Shown here: positions 39,554 to 49,924 of the stretch, in pieces
How positions within the stretch are numbered: the first letter of the stretch is position 1
Layout of the letters: each line of letters starts with the position of its first letter
Origin: Plasmodium coatneyi
Lineage: Eukaryota; Apicomplexa; Aconoidasida; Haemosporida; Plasmodiidae
Length of the DNA: 64,000 nt
Reading direction: 5' to 3'
NCBI RefSeq assembly: GCF_001680005.1
Contig: NC_033560.1
Span: 1,305,501 to 1,369,500 of the forward strand
Notes under the pieces: model-generated
Seen by the model: the letters and a program-made list of their open reading frames with translations, nothing else
Database searches by the model: none
What the model was told of the DNA's origin: nothing
Program-made: the position numbers and the translations under genes

Positions 39554-41191
39554 GGTTTATATGTATCTGAGGATATATTTCTATATGTATGTGTGTGTAA
39601 TGAGTTTATATTAAGAGTTGTGTTGTGTATTCATATATATATATATATATACTACTTTAAATATTGTTTATATATATATACATTTAGCATAAGGGGTAGG
39701 GAAGTATAGAAGGCAAGGAAGGAAGTGTTGTATATGTAAATTTTCTGTTTGTTCTATGAATTTGAATGTTGAAATTTTTATTCCTTCCTTTATAATATAC
39801 TTTAATTTTTAAACAATAACAATACACATTATATACACAACATATGTATGAATCGAAATCCTTATACACATGTACGACTAATAGTACAAAGTAAAGAATA
39901 AAAAAATGTGTTAAAGGAAGTTGCATAATGAACACAGAAGGAAAGGAAAGGGAAGGATGGCAAAAAGAATAACAGAAGAGGAAGTGAAAACTCTTTTGAG
40001 TTTCTCTTCTCCAGTTCCTCACATCCTTCACTCCCCATTCCCTTACTGCCGTGTAATCTATTTTCAAATCATTTTTAACCCTAAACCCTGAACCCTTCCT
40101 AAACCCTTTCAAATCGTATATAAATTAAAAAAAAAAAGAAAAAAAAAAGGAAGTGAAGGTTTAGTTAAAGAAAGAAGGTTTAAGTGTTACGGGGGAAGAT
40201 TTAAACAAAATAAAAGAAGGTTTATGTAAAAGAAAGAAGATTTAAATAAAAAAGGAAGTTTTAAAAAGAAAAAGAAGGTTAAAGAATAAGATGTAAAGAA
40301 GCAAGGTTTTAAGGTGTAAAGAAGGAAGGAAAAAAGAAAGGAAAGGAGAAAAAGAAAGGAAAAAAAGAAAAGGAACTTTTATTACTACTGAGAAGTCCTG
40401 AATAGAGAAGGAAGGGGGATGGGTGTATACTGCAAAAAACATTATTATAAAGATGTGCACACATATATTTTCTTTCTTCCAACATAATAAATTCACCTAA
40501 TTCCCATTTTATTTTATCCTTTTCACTTAATCAATAAGTTCAAGCTCTTCCTATTACATATGGATAAGCATGTACACATGTGATAAGGGAGGGGGGAAAA
40601 ATATTATATATACACGGACTGCACTATACATATATGTAAACAACTCTTTAACTAATCGCTCTCACCGCCTTTTAGAACACACTAATATAATATGGAATAA
40701 GTACTACACATGTACATGTGTATATGAGAATTCCTTATAAAAAGGAAGGAAAGGAAACACATTATTTTTACATATATATAGATACACATATATATATGGA
40801 AGCTGAAATGTGTATAAATAATAATATAATATTTCAAACAATCATGCACAGTACCATAATATAATGGAATGCATGGAGAAAAGCGCACACGAAAAAAGTA
40901 TACAAGGAGTATACAAGCAGAGAACTTCTATATATTTCTCTTATTCATTCTGCTACTTTTCTTCCCATATACATGCCTTCATGTTCATGCCTTAATTGTA
41001 CATATGGTGATTTGATATGTACATGTATGTGTTATCATCATTTAAAAACTAAAGAATATTATTAAGGAAAAAAGTAAAAAATTCCATATTCATAATTATT
41101 ATCGAACAAGGGAGCACTTTATACATCTCTTTTCTGACTGTGTATTCACAATTCTCAGAACAGAATATATATATAAAAGAGCACATAAACC
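39554..41191. other. Divergent spacer between two pir genes
   Basis: A 1.6-kb AT-rich head-to-head region that must hold both pir promoters. It includes a short telomere-like stretch (40077-40107: AACCCTAAACCCTGAACCC and a further CCTAAACCC). A purine-rich stretch with recurrent AAGGTTTA or AAGATTTA follows to about 40380. TA-rich tracts lie near 39630-39690 and 40750-40800. No gene is supported. Confidence 0.6.
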
Positions 41192-42695
41192 ATGTCATCA
41201 ACATCCGTAAGGGAAATAATATTAGGGGGGGTCTACTCCCCTTCCTTCTTATGCAACGTAGATAATTATATAGTGTACACATATTAAACTTTATATATGT
41301 AATGTGATGTAGTGTAAAATGAAATAAGGGAAGTGTACGGTTGTACATATATACTCCATTAATTACACCTATAGACCCCATTTTCGAAGCAGTTACCCTC
41401 ATGGACCGACTTCTATAATAAATTCGAAAATAGCCCCTTAGGATGTGCAGCTGAAAATGGTTGCAACGATGAAAGAGATAGTTATAGATTAAGCGATAAG
41501 GGTCTTGGGAGCCAGCACACTAAAGTTGGCAATGCGCTCGACTATATATACAAAGAATACAGAGGAGAAGATAAAAAATCACCGACGAAAGCGACACCAG
41601 CCGAATGTACAGCACGTCAGTTCTTATATTATTGGATAGGAGACAAATTATCTAAGAGTGCTACGGTAAAACCCACTTTCGAAGCTGCCATAACTCTTAT
41701 TTGCGGACAAATACGTCACAACTGCGGGTCACAAAAATGTGATCTCCCCTGTGATAATCCTAGCAAAGAAGCTTTCAATGGTCAGAAAATATTATTCGAC
41801 TACTGGCACGACCAACTCGCCGTAAGAGCACTGCTTGAATTTAGTGGGCCTGAAGGTCTTAAGATATGTGGAAGTTACATAGGGGAAGTCGAAGCAGCAT
41901 ATGCTGCTGTGAACATATATTGTGAGAGCGCAACGGGCGCTAAGGATGAATACTGTACGAAATTTTGGAATGATCATAAGGACAAAATTAATGAGGAAAT
42001 ACCAAAGTTGCAACGTAAATTGGGAGAACAAACAACACAGTACCAGAATGCAGAAAAGTTAACATCCGCCAAATTAAATGATGCTATCCATGAAGCAAAC
42101 AAAGCTTCTTCTCTTTCTTCTGCTTTCGGTACCTTAGCACTAATAGAATTACCAGCATTGGCATATTTTCTATTTAAGGTAAAATATTACCATTATACAT
42201 TATAGTGCAGAAAGATAAATAATAGTAATTAATCCTCTCCTTACACCCTACCACCCCTAACAAACTTCCGTCCAACTACCATCTTTAACAACCCACCTAC
42301 CACTCTACCACCTAACAACCCTTCCTTCCACTAAGCACCCCGAACAATCTTCCTTCCACCCACCTACCACCGGAACCACCTTCCACCTGCATCTACCACT
42401 TAACAACCTTTCTTCCCTTCAGTATAAACCATGGTCTTCTTGGTTTGGTAACCACACTTCTGGTAATGGAGGAAGAAGGAGCGGAAGAAACAGAAGGAGA
42501 AGAAGATCCATAGGGGGTGACATTGATACATTAACGGAATCTTCCACAATGGATTTCATACTGGACTCCACAACAGCGGACGATTCCACTACAGTACGTT
42601 CTGCTTCGTACACAGGGCAGTCTAACAGGAATAGAAGAACAACAGCAGACAATAGTAGCCCAGGTCAACGGAATGTAGGTTATGGTCGGATGTAA
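41192..42695 (+). CDS. PIR family protein (vir/kir/cyir-type), gene 2
   Basis: Model: join(41192..41206, 41375..42178, 42423..42695), 363 aa, all phase 0. Exon 1 gives MSSTS before a GTAAGG donor. Exon 2 begins TPFSKQLPSWTDFYNKFENS and has no internal ATG/GTG/TTG until residue 184, so simple ORF calling misses most of it. Cysteines such as LICGQIRHNCGSQKCDLPC mark the ectodomain. A TM-like end (FGTLALIELPALAYFLFK) precedes the intron. Exon 3 begins YKPWSSWFGNHTSGNGG, is arginine-rich (RRSGRNRRRRR), then Ser/Thr-rich, and ends VGYGRM. The tail is closely related to that of gene 1, while the ectodomains differ, as expected for diversifying PIR genes. It looks intact. The role is inferred from the family: variant surface or exported protein. 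Confidence 0.88.
42179..42422. repeat. C/A-rich repeats in the pir gene 2 TM-tail intron
   Basis: This 244-bp intron carries degenerate CTACCACC/CTAACAACC/CTTCC units on the + strand, the same repeat class as in gene 1 (there on the minus coding strand). In both genes the C-rich strand is therefore the coding strand. Confidence 0.8.
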
Positions 42696-43545
42696 TGTAA
42701 CACCGTCGCTGTGTAACACATTGTGGAATGTAACACCATTGGAATGTAAAACACATTGGAATGTTGAATGAGTGTGTGCCCCCTTCCCCCTAGAGGGGAA
42801 CGCATAAATAACCATCATAAAGCTTATATGCAGTGTAGGAAAAAAAAAAAAGTCTCTTCTTTTTTTTTTTTCCTTTTTTTCTCCATTCCTTTTTCTTCCA
42901 TTCGTTTTTCATTTTTTCTTTTCATTCCTTTCCTTTTTCTTCATTTTTCCTCTTCTTTTCTTTTTTTTTTTTCCTTCTTTCCTTTTTCTTCATTTTTCCT
43001 TTTCTTTTCTTTTTTTTTTTTCCTTCTTTCCTTCCTTTTCCTTATTATTCCTTCTTTCCTTCTTATTCCTTCTTATTCCTTCTTATTCCTTCTTATTCCT
43101 TCTTATTCCTTCTTTTTCCTTCTTATTCCTTCTTTTTCCTTCTTATTCCTTCTTTACTTCCTTCTTTCCTTTTTTTTTTTTATTCTTTTTCTTCATATTT
43201 CTTCCTTTTCTTCCTACATTCGTATGTGTATGAATAACTCTGCACCAAGTGAAGGTATTCCCAAAGGAGGCGCGGAAAAAGGAAAAAGGTCTGGACATTT
43301 TTGAAGAAGTATTTATTTTAAAAAACAAAAAAAAATTTATGAAGTTAAAAAATTTTATAACAAAATGAATAAGCATTTTTTTTAATCTACAATAAAAGAA
43401 GAAATTTTACAAAACAAATCAAAATAAAGTGAGGAACAAAATTTTTTAACTTCCACTTATATGGATGTTACACATGAACATGCATACAAATTAATACACA
43501 AAACAAAAAAAAAAAAAAAAAAAAAAGGAAAAAAATATTTACTAC
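42696..43545. repeat. 3' flank of pir gene 2: right inverted-repeat arm and pyrimidine tracts
   Basis: About 42765-43020 is the reverse complement of 37570-37840. After it, a TTCTTATTCC decamer repeats about eight times (roughly 43050-43160), followed by CT-rich and AT-rich sequence and an A25-type run near 43503. Frames here encode only homopolymeric Phe/Ser and are not genes. Confidence 0.8.
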
Positions 43546-43549
43546 ACCC

Positions 43550-44060
43550 TAAACCCGGAATCTGAACTTGGAACTTGTTCCTTAGTAACATTTTCATCAA
43601 GAATAAAGTCTTCCTCCCTAAACCCGGAATCTGAAATTGGAACCTGTTCCTCAGCAACACCTTCCGTAGGAACAAAGTTTTCCTTACCTAAACCCGGAAT
43701 CTGAACATGGAACCTGTTCCCTTGGAACACCTTCCTTAGGAACAAAATCATCCTTCCTAAACCCGGAATCTGAACATGGAACCTGTTCCACAGGAATAAA
43801 GTCTTCTTCCCTAAACCCGGAATCTGAACTCAGAACCTGTTTCTTAGGGACAAAGTCTTCCTTCCTAAGCCCCGAATCTGAATTTGTAACTTCTCCCTTA
43901 TGAACAAATTCTTCCTTCCCTAAACCCGGCATATGAACTTGGAACATCTTCCATAGGGACAAAGTGTTCCTCCCTAAATCGGGAATCTGAACTTGGAACC
44001 TGTTCCTTAGGAACATATTCCTCAGGAACAATGTCTTCCTTACCTAAAACCCGGAAACTT
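43550..44060 (-). pseudogene. Decayed protein-coding repeat array (18/23-aa units)
   Basis: The landmark CCCGGAATCTGAA recurs at about 43554, 43623, 43693, 43762, 43816, 43870, 43925, 43978 and 44050, giving steps of 69, 70, 69, 54, 54, 55, 53 and 72 bp. On the minus strand the units translate as SDSGFREEDFIPVEQVPC (18 aa, 54 bp) and a longer form with KDDFVPKEGVPREQVPC (23 aa, 69 bp). Steps of 70, 55 and 53 break the frame, and stops appear, so no full-length product is open now. No start, signal peptide or exon borders were found. It looks like the remnant of a repeat-antigen gene, or part of a telomere-associated repeat that happens to be open. GFR is encoded by GGGTTTAGG, a telomere-like heptamer. 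Confidence 0.55.
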
Positions 44061-44280
44061 AACATTGAACCTCTTCCTCAGAAACACTACCCTCAGGAAT
44101 ACATCCCTAGGGAATATTTTCTTTAGTAAAGTCTTCTTCCCTAAATTCGGACTCTAAACTTCGAACTTCTCACTTACAAAGAACTTCCTTAGGAATATCA
44201 ACCCTAGAATTTCTTCCTTAAGAGCATCCTCCCTAGAAACACTTTATTCAGGACCAAAGTTTTCCTCCCTAAAAATGGAA

Positions 44281-45127
44281 CCCTGAACCCTAAACCCTAA
44301 ACCTGAACCCTAAACCCTAAACCTGAACCCTAAACCCTAAACCTGAACCCTAAACCCTAAATCCCGAATCTTAATCCCCGAACCTTAAGCATTAAACACT
44401 AAACTCTATACCCCAAATCCTGAACCCTAAACCCTAAAACCTGAATCGTAAACCCTAAACCCTGAACCCTGAACCCTGAACCCTAAACCCTGAACCTTGA
44501 ACCCTGAACCCTAAACCCTAAACCTGAACCCTAAACCTGAACCCTAAACCTGAACCCTAAACCTAAACCCTAAACCTGAACCCTAAACCTGAACCCTAAA
44601 CCTGAACCCTAAACCTGAACCCTAAACCTGAACCCTAAACCTGAACCCTAAACCTGAACCCTAAACCTGAACCCTAAACCCCGAACCCTAAACCTGAACA
44701 CATAAACCCTGAACACTAAACCCTAAACACTTAACCCAAAATATTAAACCCATTAACCCTAAAGCATGAACACTAAAACCTAAACTCAGAATATCAAAAC
44801 CGGATACCTAAACCCTGAAATTTAAAACCTGATCCTTAAATCCTGAAACTTAAACCCTGAACCTTAAACCCTAAACACTGAACCTTAAAACCTGAACGCT
44901 AGACCCTGAAACCTAAACCCTGAACCCTAAAATCTGAACCCTAAATCCTAAACCCTAAACCCTGAAACCTAAATCCCGAATCTTAATCCCCGAACCTTAA
45001 GCATTAAACACTAAACTCTATACCCCAAATCCTGAACCCTAAACCCTAAAACCAGAATCGTAAACCCTATACACTGAACCCTGAACCCTAAAACCTAAAC
45101 CCTAAACCCTAAACCCTAAACCCTAAA
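44281..45127. repeat. Interstitial telomere-like repeat, about 0.85 kb
   Basis: Arrays of CCCTAAA and CCTGAA/CCCTGAA (Plasmodium telomere GGGTTYA, C-strand on +). They are near-perfect at 44281-44370, 44450-44700 and 45070-45127, with a degenerate middle (44700-44970). The fragment around ATCCCGAATCTTAATCCCCG appears at 44361 and again at 44973, 612 bp apart, with about 100 bp of near-identity on its right. Ordered genes lie on both sides, so this is not a chromosome end. Confidence 0.95.
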
Positions 45128-45911
45128 GACCAACACATATATAATTGAAGAGGATGGCATAATTCTATAATTATTTATATATATTGAAATATTATACACA
45201 ATGAAGGATCTGTTGAACCCTCTTAAACTTCATTAAGGTTCTGAAACTTTTTAGCCCTTTTAACCCTGTGAAATTTAAAGAAGAAGGAAAGGAGAAGGAA
45301 ATGTCTGAATATGCAAAGTGTAATGAGGCTTAGAGAAAGAGAGAAAAGTTGATATGTCATGAGGTTTATATTATATAGATAAGTTATTTGTAGCGTACCT
45401 ATTGGAAAACGGAAGGAAAAAGAAGAATGGAGTTCTTATTTTTAAGGAATCATAAGAGAAGGACGTGTTTTATTATATATTATTATGAATATGCATGAAT
45501 TCTTTTTTTTTACCTACTTAATGTAATTCTTCTTATCGTATAGCTTTTATTTATTCTGTAGATACACACTCCTCACTGAACATTAATGATTATACTCGTC
45601 CGCACGAGGTGGGCAGAGTGCATTGTGTATGATCTATACTACATGTATCGTATAAACATCCAATAATCCTTTAAATAAGAGTGAAGTATTCTTTAGTAAT
45701 ACACATTGAAATTTTCGCTCATAGGGAGAGTTGCTTTCACATTTACGTAATAATTGCATGAAGCAAATAATAATATAATGATTCAAGTAGTCAAGCACAA
45801 AGTGCAGAGTAACACAATACAACAATTACAGGGGTAAATGCATCAGAACTCCGATATTCGATCGTTCATGACCATTCGAAAGTATACGGAATTTCCGTAC
45901 ACTTCTTAAAT
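45128..45911. other. AT-rich upstream region of pir gene 3
   Basis: No gene is supported. Strongly AT-rich sequence lies between the telomere-like array and the proposed first exon. It presumably includes the pir promoter. Confidence 0.5.
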
Positions 45912-48275
45912 ATGAATGTATAAACAACAAGTTTAGCAGGAAATCATTGTATTCAGGAATGTTTATGAACTATGGTGACAGTAATGCAGACTATTATTTT
46001 ATTTCAAAATGAACACATTAGCATTTATTTCATATTTTGTGTACAGTGTGTTGAGGACATGGTAGTATGTACATTACACTAATTATGTTTACAGGTGAAG
46101 GATTCGGAAGAATTACCTTCACAGAAGGTATATGATAAATTTAAAGAGAAAAGTTGCTGCCAGCACTATCCAAATATCTATACAGGGAAGAAAACCCAAT
46201 TGCAGACATATCTTGGTAATGAAGAATATGCGCGGGATATTATAGAAGCCTGGTGCTATATACTTAAGAAGGACAAGTTCAACATGGACAAGTACTATGA
46301 TAAACGCTGCAGTTTCCTATATTTCCATGTAGGAAATATGTTACCTGACATTTCAGGTGGTAAAAAATTTCCAAACCTTATGAAGCAGATATACAACATA
46401 ATGGGGAATGGCAAATTGTACCAGAATAATTGTTCCATTGAGTACGACTATGATATTAGTAAAAGTCTTTTCAAAGCTTTGAAAGAACTACACGATTTTC
46501 ACCATGACTATGACGCTATAAAACAAAAAGTACAAGATAGTGGTACATCTAATAAGGGCGCATATTGTGATCGAATACAGCAAGTCATTAGAGCCTATGA
46601 TGCTGTACAGACAGATTGCGACAGCCATGGTAGTAGGAAGTATTGTACAGAGTTGGGATCCAGGTATAAGGACTACAATAGGGAAAAGTTGTCTATGTTA
46701 ACGTGTGCTTCAAAGCTTGAAGCACAGGATACATTAGAGACTGAAATTACAAGGAGGAAACTATCGGTTTGTTTCCCTTTTTATTCGAAATAAATATGTA
46801 CATATTATACATACAATAATTTACATGCTGTGTAAGAATTCACACAATTAAGGAATACATAAGCATATGTATTTATATATTTCTCTCTAATTACACCTAT
46901 AGAAACACAATTTGGAGGTGTTACCTTCATATGCACAGTATTATAAGAAGTTCAAGAGTGGTCACAATTATTGCTATTATCCTTGTTTTCCTACCAAAAG
47001 AATAGCGACTACATTAAAAGATTACCTCAGTAATAGCAACTATGCAGGAACAATTGCAAAGATATTATGCTATGCATCCACAATGAAATTGCAAGGAGAT
47101 TTCACTGATACACATTGCAAATTTTTTAATTACTGGTTCAAACATATATTATCAGACAAAATGATGGGGAACAGTTCATTTGCGCAGGTTATAGAAACAA
47201 TTAAGGACCTGCTTAGTAGTATTGATTCTCAACATAAATGTACCCTCACCGACATGGACACTAATAATATTCCTTTCCATCGAAGGAAAGTACTATTCGA
47301 ATACTTCCATGACCAAACTAAGATAAAAAGCCAATTAGGGGAACCTGGTTCTCCTAAACCTCCTAAATCTACTAAACCTTCTTGCAGTAAAAAATATAAA
47401 CAACACTTAGATGCCATTGTTCAAGCTTACAGTGCCGCGCATCCGCTTTGTCAGGGTGAAACTAATACAAATTGCGATGATTTTAAGGAAATATTTACAA
47501 AGAACGGAAATAGCGCCACATTAAATTTTCAATGTGACGAAGTGTCTGTAGAAGGGGAAGATGGTCCAGATGGGGAGGATGAATTCCCATCTTCTGCACT
47601 TAGTGACCTACCTAACGACCAAACTGACAGGTGCACTGAATTGCTGAATGAAATGTTAGACAGTTCCCAATCATGGCTGCAGGATGAAACGGATGTTGCC
47701 TTAGCGCATGATGGGAACCCAACAGTTCCTGCCCTTATTTCTTCAGTACTTGCCACAATCGGACTGCCCGCGGTTGCTTTCCTTTCATACAAGGTAATTA
47801 CCACAATATGTACACACTTAAACGTATATAATAATAGCACTATATAAATGTATACCTTTTTTTTTGTTTAAAAGAATAAATATATGATGAGCTCCATTAT
47901 ATATGTACTACACACTAACCCCCCCATCCCCTTTCCTCTTTCCTTCCCCCACCTCCTTACACCCCTTTCTGTCCTTCTCTCTTATTTCAGTATAATCTTT
48001 TACCCTCCTGGATGCGTAACTACTTTCCAAAGAACAATAGAAACAGAAGAAGAAGAACAACAACAATGGGACGTCACCAATTTGATTCGCTAACAGAGAA
48101 TGATTCAACAACAAACTCCACGATTGGCTCATCGGAAACAAGTTCCACACTAGACGATTCTACTACGGTACGTTCCGTCCCATATACTACTACACATTCC
48201 AGAGTAAAAAGAAATAATGGGGGGCAACGAAGGCAACAGCAGAATAGAAAAAATATCAGTTATGGCAGTATGTAA
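45912..48275 (+). CDS. PIR family protein with two ectodomain exons, gene 3
   Basis: Model: join(45912..45917, 46095..46766, 46903..47793, 47991..48275), about 617 aa. Exon 1 (MN before GTATAA) is the best guess. The other exons have clear acceptors (TTTACAG, ACCTATAG, TTATTTCAG), and all phases are 0. Exons 2 and 3 each start like a PIR ectodomain: VKDSEELPSQKVYDKFKEK and KHNLEVLPSYAQYYKKFKSG. Each has its own Cys pattern and YF-H-type central region (SFLYFHVGNMLPDI; CKFFNYWFKHILSDK). Only the second is followed by a TM segment (LISSVLATIGLPAVAFLSYK). The last exon is a basic, Ser/Thr-rich tail starting YNLLPSWMRNYF and ending ISYGSM. The donor closing exon 2 (TCG|GTTTGT) is weak; if unused, that frame stops at 46793. 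It probably acts like other PIRs at the host-cell interface, with a doubled extracellular part. Confidence 0.75.
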
Positions 48276-48789
48276 TATGTACCATATTAAATGTGATGTC
48301 CCTTCCTCCATCTTCGGAGGGGGCCATATAAATAACTACAGAACTCATACAGTGTGAAAAGAGTAAATTGGCTTTTCCTTCCTTTGTTCCTTTCTTTTTT
48401 CTTTCTTTCTTTTCTTTTTATTTCCTTCCTTGATTTTTATTCTCTTCTTGTTCCTTCTTTCTTTTTTTTTTGCACAATTGGTGAGACATTTGCGGAACCT
48501 TCGCGAACCGTCCCGCGAACCTTCACGCAAAACATGGAGGAGCACCTTTTCAAATATATCCATAATTGGAACTTAGGGGAAAGGAAAAGGAAAAGAGAAA
48601 TTATTATGTTAAAATAAAAAAAATTACACAAAGATAAAAACTTTTAACAAAATAAATGAATATTTTAAATATTCAGTAAAAGAAATTTTACCAAACAAGT
48701 CAAAATTATTTAAAAAATTTCTTGGGGCTATGTTAATTACACATGAAAGTAAACACTTTAATCAAATAACGAAAAAAAAAAAAAGTTGT

Positions 48790-49240
48790 CCAAAAAGAAA
48801 AGAAAAATGCCCTAAATATATATGTTGTCACAGAAAAAAATTGCCAAAAAAAAAAAATTGCACCAAAAAAAAAAAGTTGTCCAAAAAAAAGAAAAATTTC
48901 CCTGATATAAATTTGTCACACAAAAATAGATAAAGAATAATTGTTTAAAAGAAAAATGCCTTAATATAAATTTGTCACACAGAAAATTGTGAAAAAAAAA
49001 ATTGCAATAAAAGAAAGAATTGCCCTAATATAAATTTTGTTGCAGAGAAAAAATTAGCTAAAAAAAAAAAAATTGTCTAGAGAATTGTACAAAAAAATGC
49101 CCTAATATAAATTTGTCACACAGAAAAAATTAGCCAAAAAAAAAAAATAAATTAACCAAAAAGGAAAGAATGCCCTAATATAAATTTTGTCACACAGAAA
49201 AAATTGCAAAAAAGAAGTTGTCAAAAAAGGAGAGGCTAGT
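48790..49240. repeat. Irregular A-rich minisatellite downstream of pir gene 3
   Basis: The phrase TGCCCTAATATAAATTTGTC followed by ACACAGAAAAAATT recurs about six times, near 48808, 48898, 48957, 49022, 49098 and 49170. Step lengths vary (about 59-91 bp) because the poly-A linkers vary. Confidence 0.8.
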
Positions 49241-49900
49241 TCTTCTTGCGTTTATTTGATGAAATGAATACGTACAACACTGCGGAAAGTATAAAATACA
49301 AACTTCTGTATTCATACCCCCCTTTTTTTATTCCGCATTTTAAGTTCGCTCTTTTGTTATACAATAAATGAGCTTAAGCAAAGAGCGCGCAGATATAAAA
49401 TGTATTCACAAAGTGAAATGGGACCATGTGAGCACATACAACGCACTTGTTCTGTTTCTTCTCCGTGTGCGTGAAAAATATTGTTCACTTTTTGCGTAGT
49501 GCAGATGCATTAAAGTAAATAATGAACGTTGCGGTGACCATATATGGACAAATGGAAAAAAAAAGGTTCTTTGCACACTGCTCAAAAAAGAAGAGCGCAG
49601 GCGAGGAAGTTGTGTGAGAATTGTATAAAATGTACTCTACCATGAAATGGGACTATTTTGATAAAGGCCTGTAAGGACCAAGCTGGGATGCAAACCGATG
49701 CATTTTTTTTCGTATATGTTGGCCATTTTTTGGACATTTGGGTGTAAATTTAAGTTAACATTTTTCAAATTGTGGATCTCTCCAATAGTAGTATTTTATA
49801 AAATGCTGTTTTCCCCTGGAAGGACATATATCGTTGTGTAGTTTTATCAGAATGGGGTAAATGTTTTCTTTTTCTTTTTCCCATTTTTACCTTGCTCGGT

Positions 49901-49924
49901 CAGGTAATTTTAGAGAATTACCTG
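49901..49924. repeat. Perfect 9-bp inverted repeat
   Basis: CAGGTAATT, TTAGAG, AATTACCTG: nine-base arms with a six-base loop. It is not followed by a T run, and the function is unknown. Confidence 0.7.

Noticed and set aside
39684..40112. 142-aa minus-strand ORF between pir genes
   Set aside because: Starts in a telomere-like phrase, is AT-driven in composition, and has no PIR pattern or splice sites.
42768..43304. 178-aa plus-strand Phe/Ser-rich ORF
   Set aside because: It is the pyrimidine tract downstream of pir gene 2 read in frame, with no real protein features.
44281..45127. Possible chromosome end or CRISPR-like array
   Set aside because: The repeats are contiguous telomere heptamers without spacers, and genes continue on both sides, so it is neither a terminus nor a CRISPR array.
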